Counted from the stretch's first letter, positions 43,263 to 53,363 are shown. The stretch: DNA of 64,000 nucleotides from 13-2-20CM-66-19 sp963760225 (GCA_963760225.1 CAVXCD010000002.1:310001-374000); one strand, 5' to 3'. Program-made: numbers and translations. The notes: a model not told the origin generated them from the letters alone.

Positions 43263-44831
43263 CTACTCGGTGCGCGGCGGCGAGCCGGAAGGGTCCGAGG
43301 GCAGGCGCTGCGCATTCGAGGGATCGTGCAGCTCGCTCGCGGACCAGCCGCCGCCCAGGTCGCCGATGAGCGCCACCGCGGCGAGCAAGCGGCTCTGCTG
43401 GACGCTGAGCGCGCTCTGCTGATCGGCGAGCTGGGTCTGCTGGGCGGTCGCGACGGTGGTGTAGTCGACGGTGCCGGCCTGGAACTCCGCCATGGCGATC
43501 TCGGTGCCGCGAATCGCGTCGCGCACCGCAGTCTCAAGAGCCTGCGACTGATTGGCGAGAATGCGCAGCGACGCCAGGTCGTTCTCGACATCCTCGAACG
43601 CCGTGAGCACGGTGTTGCGGTAGCTCGCCACCGCCCCGTCGTAGGCGGCGCGCGCGGCCTGCACCTCGGCATGGCGCTCGCCGAAATCGAGCACGGTTTC
43701 CGTGCCGTTCGCGCCGAGCGACCAGACGTGGTTCGCCGCATGCAACAGGCCCGCGAGCGGCGACTGCTCGAAGCCGGCTGCGCCGGAGAGCGAGATGGCG
43801 GGGTAATAGGCGGCCACCGCGACCCCGACCGCGGCGTTCTGCGCCTTCATGGTGCGTTCCGCGGCGGCGATATCCGGACGCCGCTCGAGGAGTGTCGAGG
43901 GCACGCCGACCGGAATGCTCGGCACGGTCGGCGTTACGGTACTGCGCGGTATGTCGAGATCTTCCGGGTTCTTACCCACCAGCACGGCGATGGCGTGCGC
44001 ATACTGCGCACGCGCGACGCCGAGGCCGATGAGGCTAGCCTGCGCCGACTCCAGCGCCACCTGCGCGGTGATCACGGCCGAGGGCGGAGCCGTACTGATG
44101 CCGGCCTCGCCCTGCGCCTTGGTGACACGCAACGCGTCCGTCAGTGCCTGCACCGTTTTCTCCTCGAGATCGATACCCGCATCGGCGAAGCGCAGCTCGA
44201 TTACCGTGGTGGCGAGCAGGGTCTGCTCCGAAAGGGTCGCGTTCGCGAGCGTCGCCTCATCGGACTGGGCGATCGCCGTGTTTTCCTCGATGAGCCGGCG
44301 CACCTGGCCCCAGATATCGAGCGCCCAGCTCGCCGTACCCTCGAGCGTGCCGGAGGTGACGGCATGGCCCGCCGCGCCCGCACCGGCTGCGGCGGTCCCG
44401 TTCGCGCCGGTGCCACTGTTGACGTATCCCGGGCCGCCCGCGCGAGTCACCGAGCCGGTCACCCCGATCACGGGGAAGAGCTGAGCGCGCGCGACTTTGA
44501 CTTCGGCAACGGCCTGCTGGTAGCTCGCGTATGCCTGGCGCACGGTCTGATTGGACACGGCGATCCGGGGCTCGAGCTCATCGAGCAGAGGATCGTGAAA
44601 CTCGGTCCACCAGTTACCCTTGGGAACCGCATCCTGCGGCGTGGCGCGCCTCCACTCCGGGTGTTCGCTATCGGGCTGCTCGATGAACTCGGGCGCCACC
44701 GGCACCTCGGGGCGATGGTAGTTGGGTCCCACCTTGCAGCCGGCGAGCACCACGCAGGCGCTCAGACCGAAAGCGCGCGTGGCGCGCGCGAGGTCATCGA
44801 GATTCATGTGCAGGTTCATGCGTAGATTCAT
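43263..44831 (-). CDS. NodT-family outer-membrane efflux channel (RND partner)
   Basis: This outer-membrane lipoprotein of about 522 residues belongs to the TolC/OprM/NodT type. The signal ends in a lipobox (VLAGC) followed by KVGPNYHRPEVPVAPEF, and two repeated coiled-coil domains contain ...LAAVALIGDLGGGW at the end. It forms the exit duct for the RND pump encoded upstream. The start overlaps the mdtC-like stop by 4 bp. The first codons are a 12-bp repeat giving MNLRMNLHMNL with three in-frame ATGs (44831, 44819, 44807). The tail abuts an IS481 remnant, and the last residues (SGSPPRTE) may be altered by that junction. Confidence 0.93.
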   Translation of the reverse strand: MNLRMNLHMNLDDLARATRAFGLSACVVLAGCKVGPNYHRPEVPVAPEFIEQPDSEHPEWRRATPQDAVPKGNWWTEFHDPLLDELEPRIAVSNQTVRQAYASYQQAVAEVKVARAQLFPVIGVTGSVTRAGGPGYVNSGTGANGTAAAGAGAAGHAVTSGTLEGTASWALDIWGQVRRLIEENTAIAQSDEATLANATLSEQTLLATTVIELRFADAGIDLEEKTVQALTDALRVTKAQGEAGISTAPPSAVITAQVALESAQASLIGLGVARAQYAHAIAVLVGKNPEDLDIPRSTVTPTVPSIPVGVPSTLLERRPDIAAAERTMKAQNAAVGVAVAAYYPAISLSGAAGFEQSPLAGLLHAANHVWSLGANGTETVLDFGERHAEVQAARAAYDGAVASYRNTVLTAFEDVENDLASLRILANQSQALETAVRDAIRGTEIAMAEFQAGTVDYTTVATAQQTQLADQQSALSVQQSRLLAAVALIGDLGGGWSASELHDPSNAQRLPSDPSGSPPRTE

Positions 44832-47800
44832 GCGCCCGCCCCCGCGCTGAGACCCGGATCGCGCCGCCAGGGCAGCCGCGCCGTCCACGCGAGCATCCAC
44901 ACGCGCAGTCGCTCGAGACAGAGGTAGATGACGGGCGTAGTGTAGAGGGTGAACACCTGACTCAAGATCAGGCCGCCCATGACCGTGATGCCGAGCGGCT
45001 GACGCAGCGATGCGCCCTGCCCGAAGCCGATGGCGAGCGGCAGCGCGCCGAGCACGGCCGAGGCGGTCGTCATCATGATCGGCCGCACGCGCAGCACGGC
45101 CGCCTCGTGAATCGCCTGCCGCGCCTCGATCTTCTCTTCGCGCTGCCGGTGAATCGCCACGTCGATCATCATGATCGCGTTCTTCTTCACGATGCCGATG
45201 AGCAGGATGATGCCGATCAGCGCGATCACCGAAAACGGCGTGCCGAAGATGAGCAGCGCGAGGATCGCACCGATGCCGGCCGAAGGCAGCGTCGAGAGGA
45301 TGGTGATCGGATGGATGGTGTTCTCGTAGAGGATGCCGAGCACGAGGTAGACGGTGGTAAGCGCTGCGGCCACCAGCAGCCCCAGCGCCCCCATCGACTG
45401 CGCGAAGGCCTGGCCCGCACCGGCGAATCCGCCGCGAACGGACGCGGGCAGGCCGAGATCACTCATGGCCTTCTCGATCGCCGTGCCGGCCTTGCTGAGT
45501 GAGCCGCCCGGGGGCAGGTTGAACGAGATGGTGGCCGCGACCAGGCCGCTCTGATGGTTCACCTGGGTCGCGGTATGGTTGTTGCTGTGGGTAACTAACG
45601 CGCGCAGCGGCACCATGGTTTCCGCGGCGGTGCTGTCGGCGCTGCCCGACGAGGTGCCGCCCTTGCTGTTGGAGATGCTGTTGGTGACCGAGTTGGCCTG
45701 CGCATTGGCATTGAGCGCGCTGGTCTTCGCGGCCGCGGCCGCCGCCGCCGCGACCGCGGCGTATGGAGTGACACCGCTCACCGTGCCGCCCTGGGCCTGG
45801 GTCTGCTGGGTCCCGGTCGGGTTGCCGGCCGCGGTGCTCAGGTAAGTGCGATCGAGCATCTGCGGGTACTGCCAGTACTTCGGGTCGACCTCCATCACGA
45901 CGAAGTACTGGTTGAAGGGATTGAAGATGGTTGTCACCGTGCGCTGGCCGAACGCGTCGTAGAGCACGCTATCGATCTGGTTGGCGACCAGTCCGTAGCG
46001 CATGGCGGTGGCGCGTTCGATGGTGACGTAAGTCTGCAGGCCGTTCTGCTGCAGGTCGGAATTCACGTCCACGATGGAACTGTGGTACTTGCCGAGCTCG
46101 GTCACCAGCTTCGGCGTCCACTGGTACAGCCCCTCGGTATCGTCGCTGGTGAGCGTGTACTGGTATTCGGCAGCCGACTGCCGGCCGCCGATGTGCAGAT
46201 CCTGCACCGCCTGCAGGAACAGCCGCGCGCCCGACACCTGGTTCAGCCGCGGGCGCAGCCGCTGCACCACCTCATCCGCCGACAGGTGCCGGGCAGAGAG
46301 CGGCTTCAGCGCCACGTAGACGTTGGCGGTGTTGAGCGCTCGCGTCCCGGTGAAGCCGATGACCGAGGCGACGGCCGGATCGCTTTGCACGATCGACTGC
46401 AGCTGTCGCAGCTTCTTTTCCATCGACTGAAACGAGATGCTCTGGTCGGCAATGATCTGCCCCATCAACAGACCGTTGTCCTGCTCGGGAAAGAAGGTCG
46501 TCGACATGAACGGGAGAAGCAAGAAGATGAGCACGATCATCCCGATCAGCGACAGGATCACCAGCAGCGGATGGTCGAGCACCTTGCCGAGCGAGCGGCC
46601 GTAGCCCGCGCGAAAGCGTGCGAACTGCGCCTCCACCCACACCGCCCAGCGCGCCTTGGAGTGCAGTGTCTCGGCGTGGGTCAAAAGGTAGGCGCACATG
46701 GTCGGCGTGACCGTGAGCGAGATCAGCAGCGAGATCAGGATCGCGATAGAGAGCGTCACAGCGAATTCGTGGAACAGGAGTCCCAGAATCCCCGGCATGA
46801 GCAGGATCGGGATGAAGACCGCGATCAGCGACAGGCTCATGGAGATGACCGTGAAACTCACCTCGGCACTGCCCTGCAGCGCCGCCTGGCGTACCTCCAT
46901 CCCTGACTCGACGTGCCGGACCACATTCTCCAGCACCACGACGGCGTCATCCACCACGAAGCCTGTGGCAATCGTGAGAGCCATGAGCGACAGGTTGTCG
47001 ATGCTGTAGCCGAGCAGGTACATGGGCCCGAAGGTGCCCAGGATCGAAAGCGGCAGAACCACCGCCGGAATCAGCGTGGCACGCGGTGACTGCAGGAACA
47101 CGAACACCACGCCGATGACCAGCACGACCGCGATCATCAGGCTGCGCTCGGTGTCGCCGACCGCAGCACTCACCGACTGGGAGCGATCGAGCGCCAGATG
47201 CACGTCGATGTTCGCCGGCAGTGTGGCCTCGACCGACGGCAGCACCTTCTTGATCGCCGCCACCGTCTTGATGATGTTGGCGCCCGGCAGCGGAAAGACG
47301 ATGACGCCGACGGTGGGGAGGTTGTTGTAGAGGCCCGCGTTACGGATGTTCTCGTTGGAATCGACCACTGCGGCAACGTCGTGCAGGTAGACCGGCGCGT
47401 CGTTACGGTAGGCGACAATCAGGTCGCGATAGTCCGCCGCCTTGGTGGCTTGGTCGTTGGACATCACCTCGTAGCGCTGTTCGCCCTGATCGATGTAGCC
47501 CTTGGCGCTGTCGGCGTTGGCGGCTGAGATCGCCGCACGCACGTCCTCGAGCCCGATTCCGTAGCTGTTGAGCTTGTCGGGCTCGAGCTCGACGCGCACC
47601 GACGGCAGCGCACTGCCGCCGAGCTGAATCTGCCCGACGCCGGTGATCTGCGAGAGCTGCTGCTGGATCACCGTGTCGGCCGAGTCGTAAAGCTGCGCCG
47701 TGGTGAGCGTCTTCGACGTCAGGGCCAGAATCAGTATGGGCGACTCGGCGGGGTTGTACTCGCGGTAGCTCGGGTTGCCGCGCAGCGTCGTCGGCAGGTC

Positions 47801-48151
47801 GGCCCGCGCCGCCTGGATGCCCGCTTCCACGTCGCGCGCGGCGCCGTTGATGTCGCGGTTCAGCGCGAACTGCACCACCACCACCGCCGTGCCGACGCTG
47901 TTGGTCGAAGTGAGCTCGGTGACTCCGGCGATTGTCGCCAGGCGCCGCTCGAGCGGCTCGGCTACTGTGGAGGCCATGATCTCAGGGCTCGCCCCCGCCA
48001 TGGTGGCCTGCACGACGACCACCGGGAAGGTGATGTTGGGCAGCGGTGCCACCGGCAGGTGGAAATACGCCAGGATCCCTGAGAGCGCGATGGCGATCGC
48101 CAGCAGCGAAGTCGCGACCGGACGGTTGATGAAGAGCGCCGGAATGTTCAC
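44828..48151 (-). CDS. mdtC: RND multidrug efflux permease, MdtC-like, with large insertion
   Basis: This 1107-residue inner-membrane proton-driven pump has the HAE1-RND layout: twelve helices and two large periplasmic loops. The charged helix-4 motif is visible (ATGFVVDDAVVVLENV), and GILLIGIVKKNAIMMIDVAI lies in helix 10-11. MdtC homologues are about 1025 residues; the excess is an Ala/Ser/Thr/Asn-rich insertion near residues 770-847, at the position of the periplasmic docking region. Start GTG 48151 overlaps the mdtB-like stop (GTGA). It forms a heteromultimeric pump with the preceding permease. Confidence 0.93.
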   Translation of the reverse strand: MNIPALFINRPVATSLLAIAIALSGILAYFHLPVAPLPNITFPVVVVQATMAGASPEIMASTVAEPLERRLATIAGVTELTSTNSVGTAVVVVQFALNRDINGAARDVEAGIQAARADLPTTLRGNPSYREYNPAESPILILALTSKTLTTAQLYDSADTVIQQQLSQITGVGQIQLGGSALPSVRVELEPDKLNSYGIGLEDVRAAISAANADSAKGYIDQGEQRYEVMSNDQATKAADYRDLIVAYRNDAPVYLHDVAAVVDSNENIRNAGLYNNLPTVGVIVFPLPGANIIKTVAAIKKVLPSVEATLPANIDVHLALDRSQSVSAAVGDTERSLMIAVVLVIGVVFVFLQSPRATLIPAVVLPLSILGTFGPMYLLGYSIDNLSLMALTIATGFVVDDAVVVLENVVRHVESGMEVRQAALQGSAEVSFTVISMSLSLIAVFIPILLMPGILGLLFHEFAVTLSIAILISLLISLTVTPTMCAYLLTHAETLHSKARWAVWVEAQFARFRAGYGRSLGKVLDHPLLVILSLIGMIVLIFLLLPFMSTTFFPEQDNGLLMGQIIADQSISFQSMEKKLRQLQSIVQSDPAVASVIGFTGTRALNTANVYVALKPLSARHLSADEVVQRLRPRLNQVSGARLFLQAVQDLHIGGRQSAAEYQYTLTSDDTEGLYQWTPKLVTELGKYHSSIVDVNSDLQQNGLQTYVTIERATAMRYGLVANQIDSVLYDAFGQRTVTTIFNPFNQYFVVMEVDPKYWQYPQMLDRTYLSTAAGNPTGTQQTQAQGGTVSGVTPYAAVAAAAAAAAKTSALNANAQANSVTNSISNSKGGTSSGSADSTAAETMVPLRALVTHSNNHTATQVNHQSGLVAATISFNLPPGGSLSKAGTAIEKAMSDLGLPASVRGGFAGAGQAFAQSMGALGLLVAAALTTVYLVLGILYENTIHPITILSTLPSAGIGAILALLIFGTPFSVIALIGIILLIGIVKKNAIMMIDVAIHRQREEKIEARQAIHEAAVLRVRPIMMTTASAVLGALPLAIGFGQGASLRQPLGITVMGGLILSQVFTLYTTPVIYLCLERLRVWMLAWTARLPWRRDPGLSAGAGA
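45609..45840 (-). other. Low-complexity insertion within mdtC-like gene
   Basis: These bases encode residues about 770-847 of the MdtC-like pump. The stretch is rich in Ala, Ser, Thr, Gln and Asn, including AAVAAAAAAAAKTSALNANA and NSVTNSISNSKGGTSSGSAD. By recall of MdtC, the flanking conserved sequences (VVMEVDPKYW and MVPLRALVTH) are normally almost adjacent. The reading frame is kept through the insertion. Confidence 0.7.
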
Positions 48152-51100
48152 TGGGCACCCTCGCCCGCCGCCTCGCGCGTGCCGGAGAAGCGGGCCGAGA
48201 TGCGGTCGAACATCAGGTAGATCACCGGCGTGGTGAAGAGCGTTAGTGCCTGACTCACCAGCAGCCCGCCGATGATCGCCAGTCCCAGCGGCCGGCGCAG
48301 CTCAGACCCCGTGCCGCTGCCGAGCAGCAGCGGCAGCGCGCCCAGCATCGCGGCGAAGGTGGTCATGAGGATCGGCCTGAAGCGCAACAGCGAGGCCTCG
48401 AAGATCGCCTCGTGCGGCTTCTTGCCGTGCATCCGCTCGGCCTCGAGCGCGAAGTCGACGATCATGATGCCGTTTTTCTTGACGATGCCGATCAGCAGCA
48501 CGATGCCGATGATGCCGATCACGTCGAGATCGCTGCCGGCGATCATCAGCGCAAGCAGCGCCCCGATGCCCGCCGACGGCAGCGTGGAAAGGATCGTGAC
48601 CGGATGGATGTAGCTCTCGTACAGCACCCCGAGCACGATGTATACGGTGACCAGCGCGGCCATCAGCAGGAACACCTCGCTCGAGAGCGAGTCCTCGAAC
48701 GCCTGCGCCGCGCCCTGGAAGGAGCTGGTTATGGACGGCGGCAGGTGCACGGCGGCCTCCGCACTGCGGATCTCGTCCACGGCACGGCTGAGGGAGGCGT
48801 CCGGCGCCAGGTTGAAAGAGACCGTCACCGAGGGAAACTGGGCGAGATGGCTGATGACGAGCGGGGATTTGGTCACCTTGATGTCGGCGATGCCGCTCAA
48901 GGGCACCTGGCCGCTACTGCCGGTCTGCGTGGGCAGGTACAGGTTGCCGAGCGATTTGAGATCCGGCAGGCTTTCCGGCTTCGCCACCAGCACCACGCGG
49001 TACTGGTTCGATTGGGTGAAGATCGTCGAGACGATGCGCTGGCCGAGCGCATCGTAGAGTGCGTTGTCGATCGTGGCCGGCGTGATGCCATAGCGTGCCG
49101 CCAGCTGCCGGTTCACCTCCACGTTGACGCTCAGGCCGTTGTTGTTGAGGTCGCTGGTCACGTCCGTGATGGACTTGATGCGCTTCATGCGCGCCACCAG
49201 CTCGGGCACGTAGGTCGAAAACGCCTCCGGACTCGGTCCGCGCAGCACGAACTGGTACTGATTGGGCGACACCACGGTGTCGAGGGTCAGGGACTGCTCG
49301 GGCTGCAGGAACAGCCTGACGCCCGGGACCTGCGCCACCTCGTCCTGAATGCGCAGCGCGATCTGCCGCGCCGTCAGCGAGCGCGCATCGTGCGCCTGGA
49401 GATTGATCAGGAAGCGGCCGGTGTTGAGCGTGGTGTTGGTGCCGTCGACTCCGATGTAGGAGGTGAGCGAGACGACGTCCGCATCCTTGAGGATCACGTC
49501 CGCCAGCGCCGCCTGGCGGTGCGACATCGCGGCATAGGACACGGAGTTGTCGGCCACGCTGATGCCCTGGATGACGCCCACGTCCTGGATCGGAAACAGA
49601 CCCTTGGGGATCACGATGTACAGCAGCGCCGTCAGCAGCACCGTCACGGTCGCGACCAGCAGCGTCAGTCTCTGGTGGGCGAGTACCCAGGTGAGCCCGC
49701 GCTCGTAGGCCTTGAGGGTGCGGTCGAACAGCCTCTCGTTCAGCTCTTCGAAGCGGCTCGGCCTGCGCTCGGCTTTGCGCCTGAGGATGCGCGCGCACAT
49801 CATCGGCACCAGCGTCAGCGATACGATCGCCGAGATGACGATGGTCACGGCGAGCGTGACGGCGAACTCGCTGAACAGCCTGCCGATCACCCCGCCCATG
49901 AACAGCAGCGGGATCAGCACCGCGATCAGCGAGATCGTGAGCGACATGATGGTGAAGCCGATCTGGCCGGCGCCGGCCAGCGCCGCCTCGAGCGGGTTCT
50001 TGCCCTCCTCCAGATAGCGCACGATGTTCTCGATCATGACGATCGAATCGTCGACCACGAAGCCGGTGGCGACGATGAGCGCCATGAGCGAGAGGTTGTC
50101 GATCGAGTAATTGAGCTGGTACATGACCGCCAGGGTCGCGATCAGCGACACCGGCACGGAGATGCTCGGGATGATGGTGGCAGGCACGTTGCGCAGAAAG
50201 ACGAAAATCACCAGCACCACCAGCACGATCGCAACCAGCAGCTCGAAGGTCGCATCCGACACCGAGGCGCGAATCACTCCGGTGCTGTCCGCGACGATCT
50301 GCATGTGCATGGCCTGCGGCAGGCTCGCGAGCAGGGTGGGGAGCTGTTTCTTGATCTGATTCACCGTGGCGATCACGTTCGCCCCGGGCTGGCGCATCAC
50401 GTTAAGGACGATCGCGGGCGTGCGGTTGAGCCACGCGCCCTGCTCGATGTCCTGGGCCGCCTGCGTGACGCGCGCGACATCGTGCAGGTAGACCGGTGCG
50501 CCGTTCTGATAGGCGATCACCGTGCTCAGGTAGTCGTTCGGGTCCTGGATCTGATCGTTGGCGTTGATGGTGTAGTCGAGCTCCGGGCCATCGAAATTGC
50601 CCTTGGGCTGACTCACGTTGATGTTGGCCAGCAGCGTGCGCAGGTCATCGATGTTCAGGCCGTAGGCGGACAACTTCTTCGGCTCCACCTCGACGCGCAC
50701 CGCGGGGACGTTGCCGCCGGACGGGGCTACCAGGCCGACACCCGGCACCTCGGAGATCTTGGAGGCGAGGCGGTTGTAGGCCATGTCCTCGAGCTGCGTG
50801 AGCGAGAGCGACTCCGAAGTCACCGCCAGGGTGAGGATCGGCTGATCGGCGGGATTCACCTTCGCGTAAACGGGCGGCGCTGGCAGGCCCGTGGGCAGCA
50901 GGCTGTTCGCGGCGTTGATGGCCTGCTGTACGTCCTGCTCGGCAACGTCCAGGCCGAGCGAGAGATCAAACTGCAGGGTGATGACGGAGGCGCCCGCGGA
51001 GCTCGCCGAGGTCATCTGCGTGAGGCTCGGAATCTCCCCGAGCTGCACCTCGAGGGGCGCCGTCACGGTGGTCGCCATGACCTGCGGGCTCGCGCCGGGA

Positions 51101-51252
51101 TAGAAGGTCTGCACCTGGATGGTCGGGTAGTCGACATCCGGGAGCGAGGAGACCGGCAGGAACTTCACCGCCACCAGCCCCACCAGCACGAGCGCGATCA
51201 TCAGCAGCGAGGTCGCGACCGGCCGCAGGATGAAGAGGCGTGAGAAGTTCAC
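48148..51252 (-). CDS. mdtB: RND multidrug efflux permease, MdtB-like
   Basis: The 1034-residue permease is very close in pattern to MdtB: RLFILRPVATSLLMIALVLVG at the N-terminus, LPVSSLPDVDYPTIQVQTFY, the periplasmic PGASP, ATGFVVDDSIVMIENIVRYL in helix 4, and FTTPVIYLMFDR at the end. It pairs with the downstream MdtC-like protein. The start GTG 51252 gives the family N-terminus (MNFSRLF). The longer open frame from 51291 adds a non-homologous stretch overlapping mdtA. Long plus-strand frames across this gene are antisense shadows. Confidence 0.94.
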   Translation of the reverse strand: MNFSRLFILRPVATSLLMIALVLVGLVAVKFLPVSSLPDVDYPTIQVQTFYPGASPQVMATTVTAPLEVQLGEIPSLTQMTSASSAGASVITLQFDLSLGLDVAEQDVQQAINAANSLLPTGLPAPPVYAKVNPADQPILTLAVTSESLSLTQLEDMAYNRLASKISEVPGVGLVAPSGGNVPAVRVEVEPKKLSAYGLNIDDLRTLLANINVSQPKGNFDGPELDYTINANDQIQDPNDYLSTVIAYQNGAPVYLHDVARVTQAAQDIEQGAWLNRTPAIVLNVMRQPGANVIATVNQIKKQLPTLLASLPQAMHMQIVADSTGVIRASVSDATFELLVAIVLVVLVIFVFLRNVPATIIPSISVPVSLIATLAVMYQLNYSIDNLSLMALIVATGFVVDDSIVMIENIVRYLEEGKNPLEAALAGAGQIGFTIMSLTISLIAVLIPLLFMGGVIGRLFSEFAVTLAVTIVISAIVSLTLVPMMCARILRRKAERRPSRFEELNERLFDRTLKAYERGLTWVLAHQRLTLLVATVTVLLTALLYIVIPKGLFPIQDVGVIQGISVADNSVSYAAMSHRQAALADVILKDADVVSLTSYIGVDGTNTTLNTGRFLINLQAHDARSLTARQIALRIQDEVAQVPGVRLFLQPEQSLTLDTVVSPNQYQFVLRGPSPEAFSTYVPELVARMKRIKSITDVTSDLNNNGLSVNVEVNRQLAARYGITPATIDNALYDALGQRIVSTIFTQSNQYRVVLVAKPESLPDLKSLGNLYLPTQTGSSGQVPLSGIADIKVTKSPLVISHLAQFPSVTVSFNLAPDASLSRAVDEIRSAEAAVHLPPSITSSFQGAAQAFEDSLSSEVFLLMAALVTVYIVLGVLYESYIHPVTILSTLPSAGIGALLALMIAGSDLDVIGIIGIVLLIGIVKKNGIMIVDFALEAERMHGKKPHEAIFEASLLRFRPILMTTFAAMLGALPLLLGSGTGSELRRPLGLAIIGGLLVSQALTLFTTPVIYLMFDRISARFSGTREAAGEGAQ

Positions 51253-51277
51253 GGCGCGCGCATCCCCTGGCCGCCCT

Positions 51278-52519
51278 TCAGCCGGGGCCACTGCCCTGGC
51301 CCGGAGCCGCGGAATTCTTGCGCGGGTGTGCCCCAGGCGCCGTGCCTGCCGGCGGCGTGGCGGGTGGGGTGCTGGTCGCGGCGGCGATGCTGATCTTGGC
51401 GCCGTCGCTCAAGCGGTCCGTGCCGTCGATCACCACGGTGTCGCCGACCGACAGACCGGCCTGAATCGCGGTGTTCTTGCCGTCGCTCGGACCGAGCGTC
51501 ACCTTGTGCACCGCGACCGTGTCATTGGCGCTGTTCACGAGGTAGACGTAATCGCCGGGCGCGCCGGAGAGGACGGCAGGCGTCGGCACGAGCACGACGC
51601 CCTGCAGAGTGTCGACCAGCATCTTGATGTTGACGAACTCGCTCGGGAAAAGCGCCTCGTCGTCGTTCGCGAAGCGGGCGCGCAGCGTCACGGTGCCGGT
51701 GCTGGTCGCCATCTGATTGTTGAGCGCGTACAGCGCGCCGGTCGCAATCTGGCGACTGTTGTCGCTGCTGTAAGCCGTGACCGCGAGCTCGGCGCCCGTG
51801 CTCACGCGCTCGACGACCTTGGCCAGGTCGTTCTGGGCGATGGTGAACTCGACCGTGGTCGGTTTCATGGTGGTAATGACCGCGATGCCCGGCGAACTCG
51901 AAGCCGTCACATAGTTGCCGGGGTCGATGAGCCGCAGGCCCACGCGCCCCGCCACCGGTGCGACGATGTGGCAATAGATCAGGTCGAGCTTGTACTGCGC
52001 GATGTTGGACTCGTCTGCTTTGACCTGAGCCTCGTCCTGCTTCACCAGAAATCGCTGGTCGATCAGGGTCTGCTCCGCGATTGCCTTCTGCTTGCCTAGG
52101 CTCTCGTAGCGCTCGAGGTCCGAGCGTGCCTGCTCGAGTGCAGCCTGGTCCTTGAGGAGCGCCGCCTGCGCCTGCTGGAGGTTGATTTCATACTGACGCG
52201 GGTCGATCTGCGCGAGAAACTGGTCCTTCTTGACGTCCTGGCCCTCCTGGTAGCCGACCGCAGTCAGATAACCGCTCAGCTGCGGCAGCACGGTAACGGT
52301 GGCGACCGGCGTCACCGTGCCGAGCTCGGAGAGCGTCTCCGGCATGTCGCCGCGGAAGGCCTTGGCGACCCTAACGACCTGCGGCGGGGCGCCCGTCTTG
52401 GGCTTGCGGTTTCCGAGCAAGTGGATGAGAACGATGACCACCACGAGCGCCACAATGCCGCCCACGATCCAGCGGTTGCGGCGAGTCCGGGGCATATGGG
52501 CAGCCTGGGCATCACTCAT
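51278..52519 (-). CDS. mdtA: RND periplasmic adaptor, MdtA-like
   Basis: The 413-residue membrane-fusion protein has one N-terminal membrane anchor (WIVGGIVALVVVIVLIHLL, about 17-36). A lipoyl/barrel-sandwich half follows (VTPVATVTVLPQLSGYL), then an alpha-hairpin of about 70 residues (QAQAALLKDQAALEQARSDL) and beta-barrel domains. It links the MdtBC pump to the outer-membrane channel. The C-terminal tail is a Pro/Ala-rich stretch typical of such adaptors. It is first in the operon mdtA-mdtB-mdtC-nodT. No two-component baeSR genes are adjacent. Confidence 0.94.
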   Translation of the reverse strand: MSDAQAAHMPRTRRNRWIVGGIVALVVVIVLIHLLGNRKPKTGAPPQVVRVAKAFRGDMPETLSELGTVTPVATVTVLPQLSGYLTAVGYQEGQDVKKDQFLAQIDPRQYEINLQQAQAALLKDQAALEQARSDLERYESLGKQKAIAEQTLIDQRFLVKQDEAQVKADESNIAQYKLDLIYCHIVAPVAGRVGLRLIDPGNYVTASSSPGIAVITTMKPTTVEFTIAQNDLAKVVERVSTGAELAVTAYSSDNSRQIATGALYALNNQMATSTGTVTLRARFANDDEALFPSEFVNIKMLVDTLQGVVLVPTPAVLSGAPGDYVYLVNSANDTVAVHKVTLGPSDGKNTAIQAGLSVGDTVVIDGTDRLSDGAKISIAAATSTPPATPPAGTAPGAHPRKNSAAPGQGSGPG

Positions 52520-53024
52520 GTCGACTCCAAGCTCGGCTCGAACAGGAAGGCGTGCGGCTCACACGGTTCGCTCGCCACTGGCAGCCGTCCTCCCGACGCA
52601 GCTGAACTGCCCGCCGATCGGGTCGCGCGACGCGCCGCTCAGGATTGTAAAAAGGTCCGCGGACGTGTCGGGGCAACCGTACCACACCCGAGAAAGTGCT
52701 CTCAAATCATTAGATATCCTAGGGCTTGTTAGTACTCACCGGATTAACCTGCGCCGCGGTCGCCCGCTGTTGGTTTGAGACGCCTTGCAGATCCGACGCC
52801 TGGCGCTTGAAAAGGTTGCGCGACCTTTGGTTTTGTCTGCTCACCTGTTGGCTTCCATTGGGTCGCCCCAAACCGACCGCTTTGCATAGGTTCAGCGTGC
52901 CGGCGGATCAGATGTGGGGGAAAAACTTTGCAAGGAAGCCGATCGTGGCAGGCGGCGATGGCATCACCTCGGAGACCGATACGCTTAGGCGTACCGCTCA
53001 CCGACTCGCGGACAGGGAAAACCG
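52520..53024. other. Upstream region of the mdt operon
   Basis: No gene is supported. The mdtA promoter should lie in the 52520-52740 part, where an AT-richer segment ATCATTAGATATCCTAGGGC (52705-52724) stands out. The remainder up to 53024 shows only frames without ribosome sites. Confidence 0.45.
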
Positions 53025-53363
53025 ATGCAGCGGCTTCCACGACTCAGCTTGCGCTCAAGCACGGTGGCTCGCGCGGCCGGCGTCGCCTTGCTCGCCCTCA
53101 TGGCCGCCGGCCGCACGGGGGCCGATGAGCCGCCCGCGCCGCCCCCGCAGTGCGCGGTGCATCTCGTGGTTGAGCTGACAGCTGACGTGCCGAATCCGCG
53201 CGACAGCGGGTTTGTGAGCTCGCTGCTCGGGGTGAAGACGGGGGTACGCACCGCCCGTTACGAATACTCTGACAGGGAAACGAAAGCGAAACTCGTGAGA
53301 GGCCCGATCCGCGACGCTCGCGCCCGGTATCTGAGCCGGCGAACCACTGACCGCACTGGATGA
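53025..53363 (+). CDS. Small secreted protein, function unknown
   Basis: The 112-residue frame begins with a probable signal peptide (RSSTVARAAGVALLALMAAG) and continues with CAVHLVVELTADVPNPRDSG and FVSSLLGVKTGVRTARYEYS. The codon use resembles neighbouring genes and a purine-rich AGGGAAA stands before ATG 53025. The last residues (RYLSRRTTDRTG) run into the repeat remnant at 53368, so the C-terminus may be truncated. No family was recognised. Confidence 0.5.
   Translation: MQRLPRLSLRSSTVARAAGVALLALMAAGRTGADEPPAPPPQCAVHLVVELTADVPNPRDSGFVSSLLGVKTGVRTARYEYSDRETKAKLVRGPIRDARARYLSRRTTDRTG

Noticed and set aside
43209..44825. Plus-strand open frame of 538 residues
   Set aside because: Antisense to the NodT-type channel gene, without recognisable motifs; a shadow.
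48412..51243. Plus-strand open frame of 943 residues
   Set aside because: It lies entirely antisense to the well-supported MdtB-like permease; composition is His/Arg/Asp-rich as expected for an antisense shadow of high-GC coding sequence, and no family motif is present.
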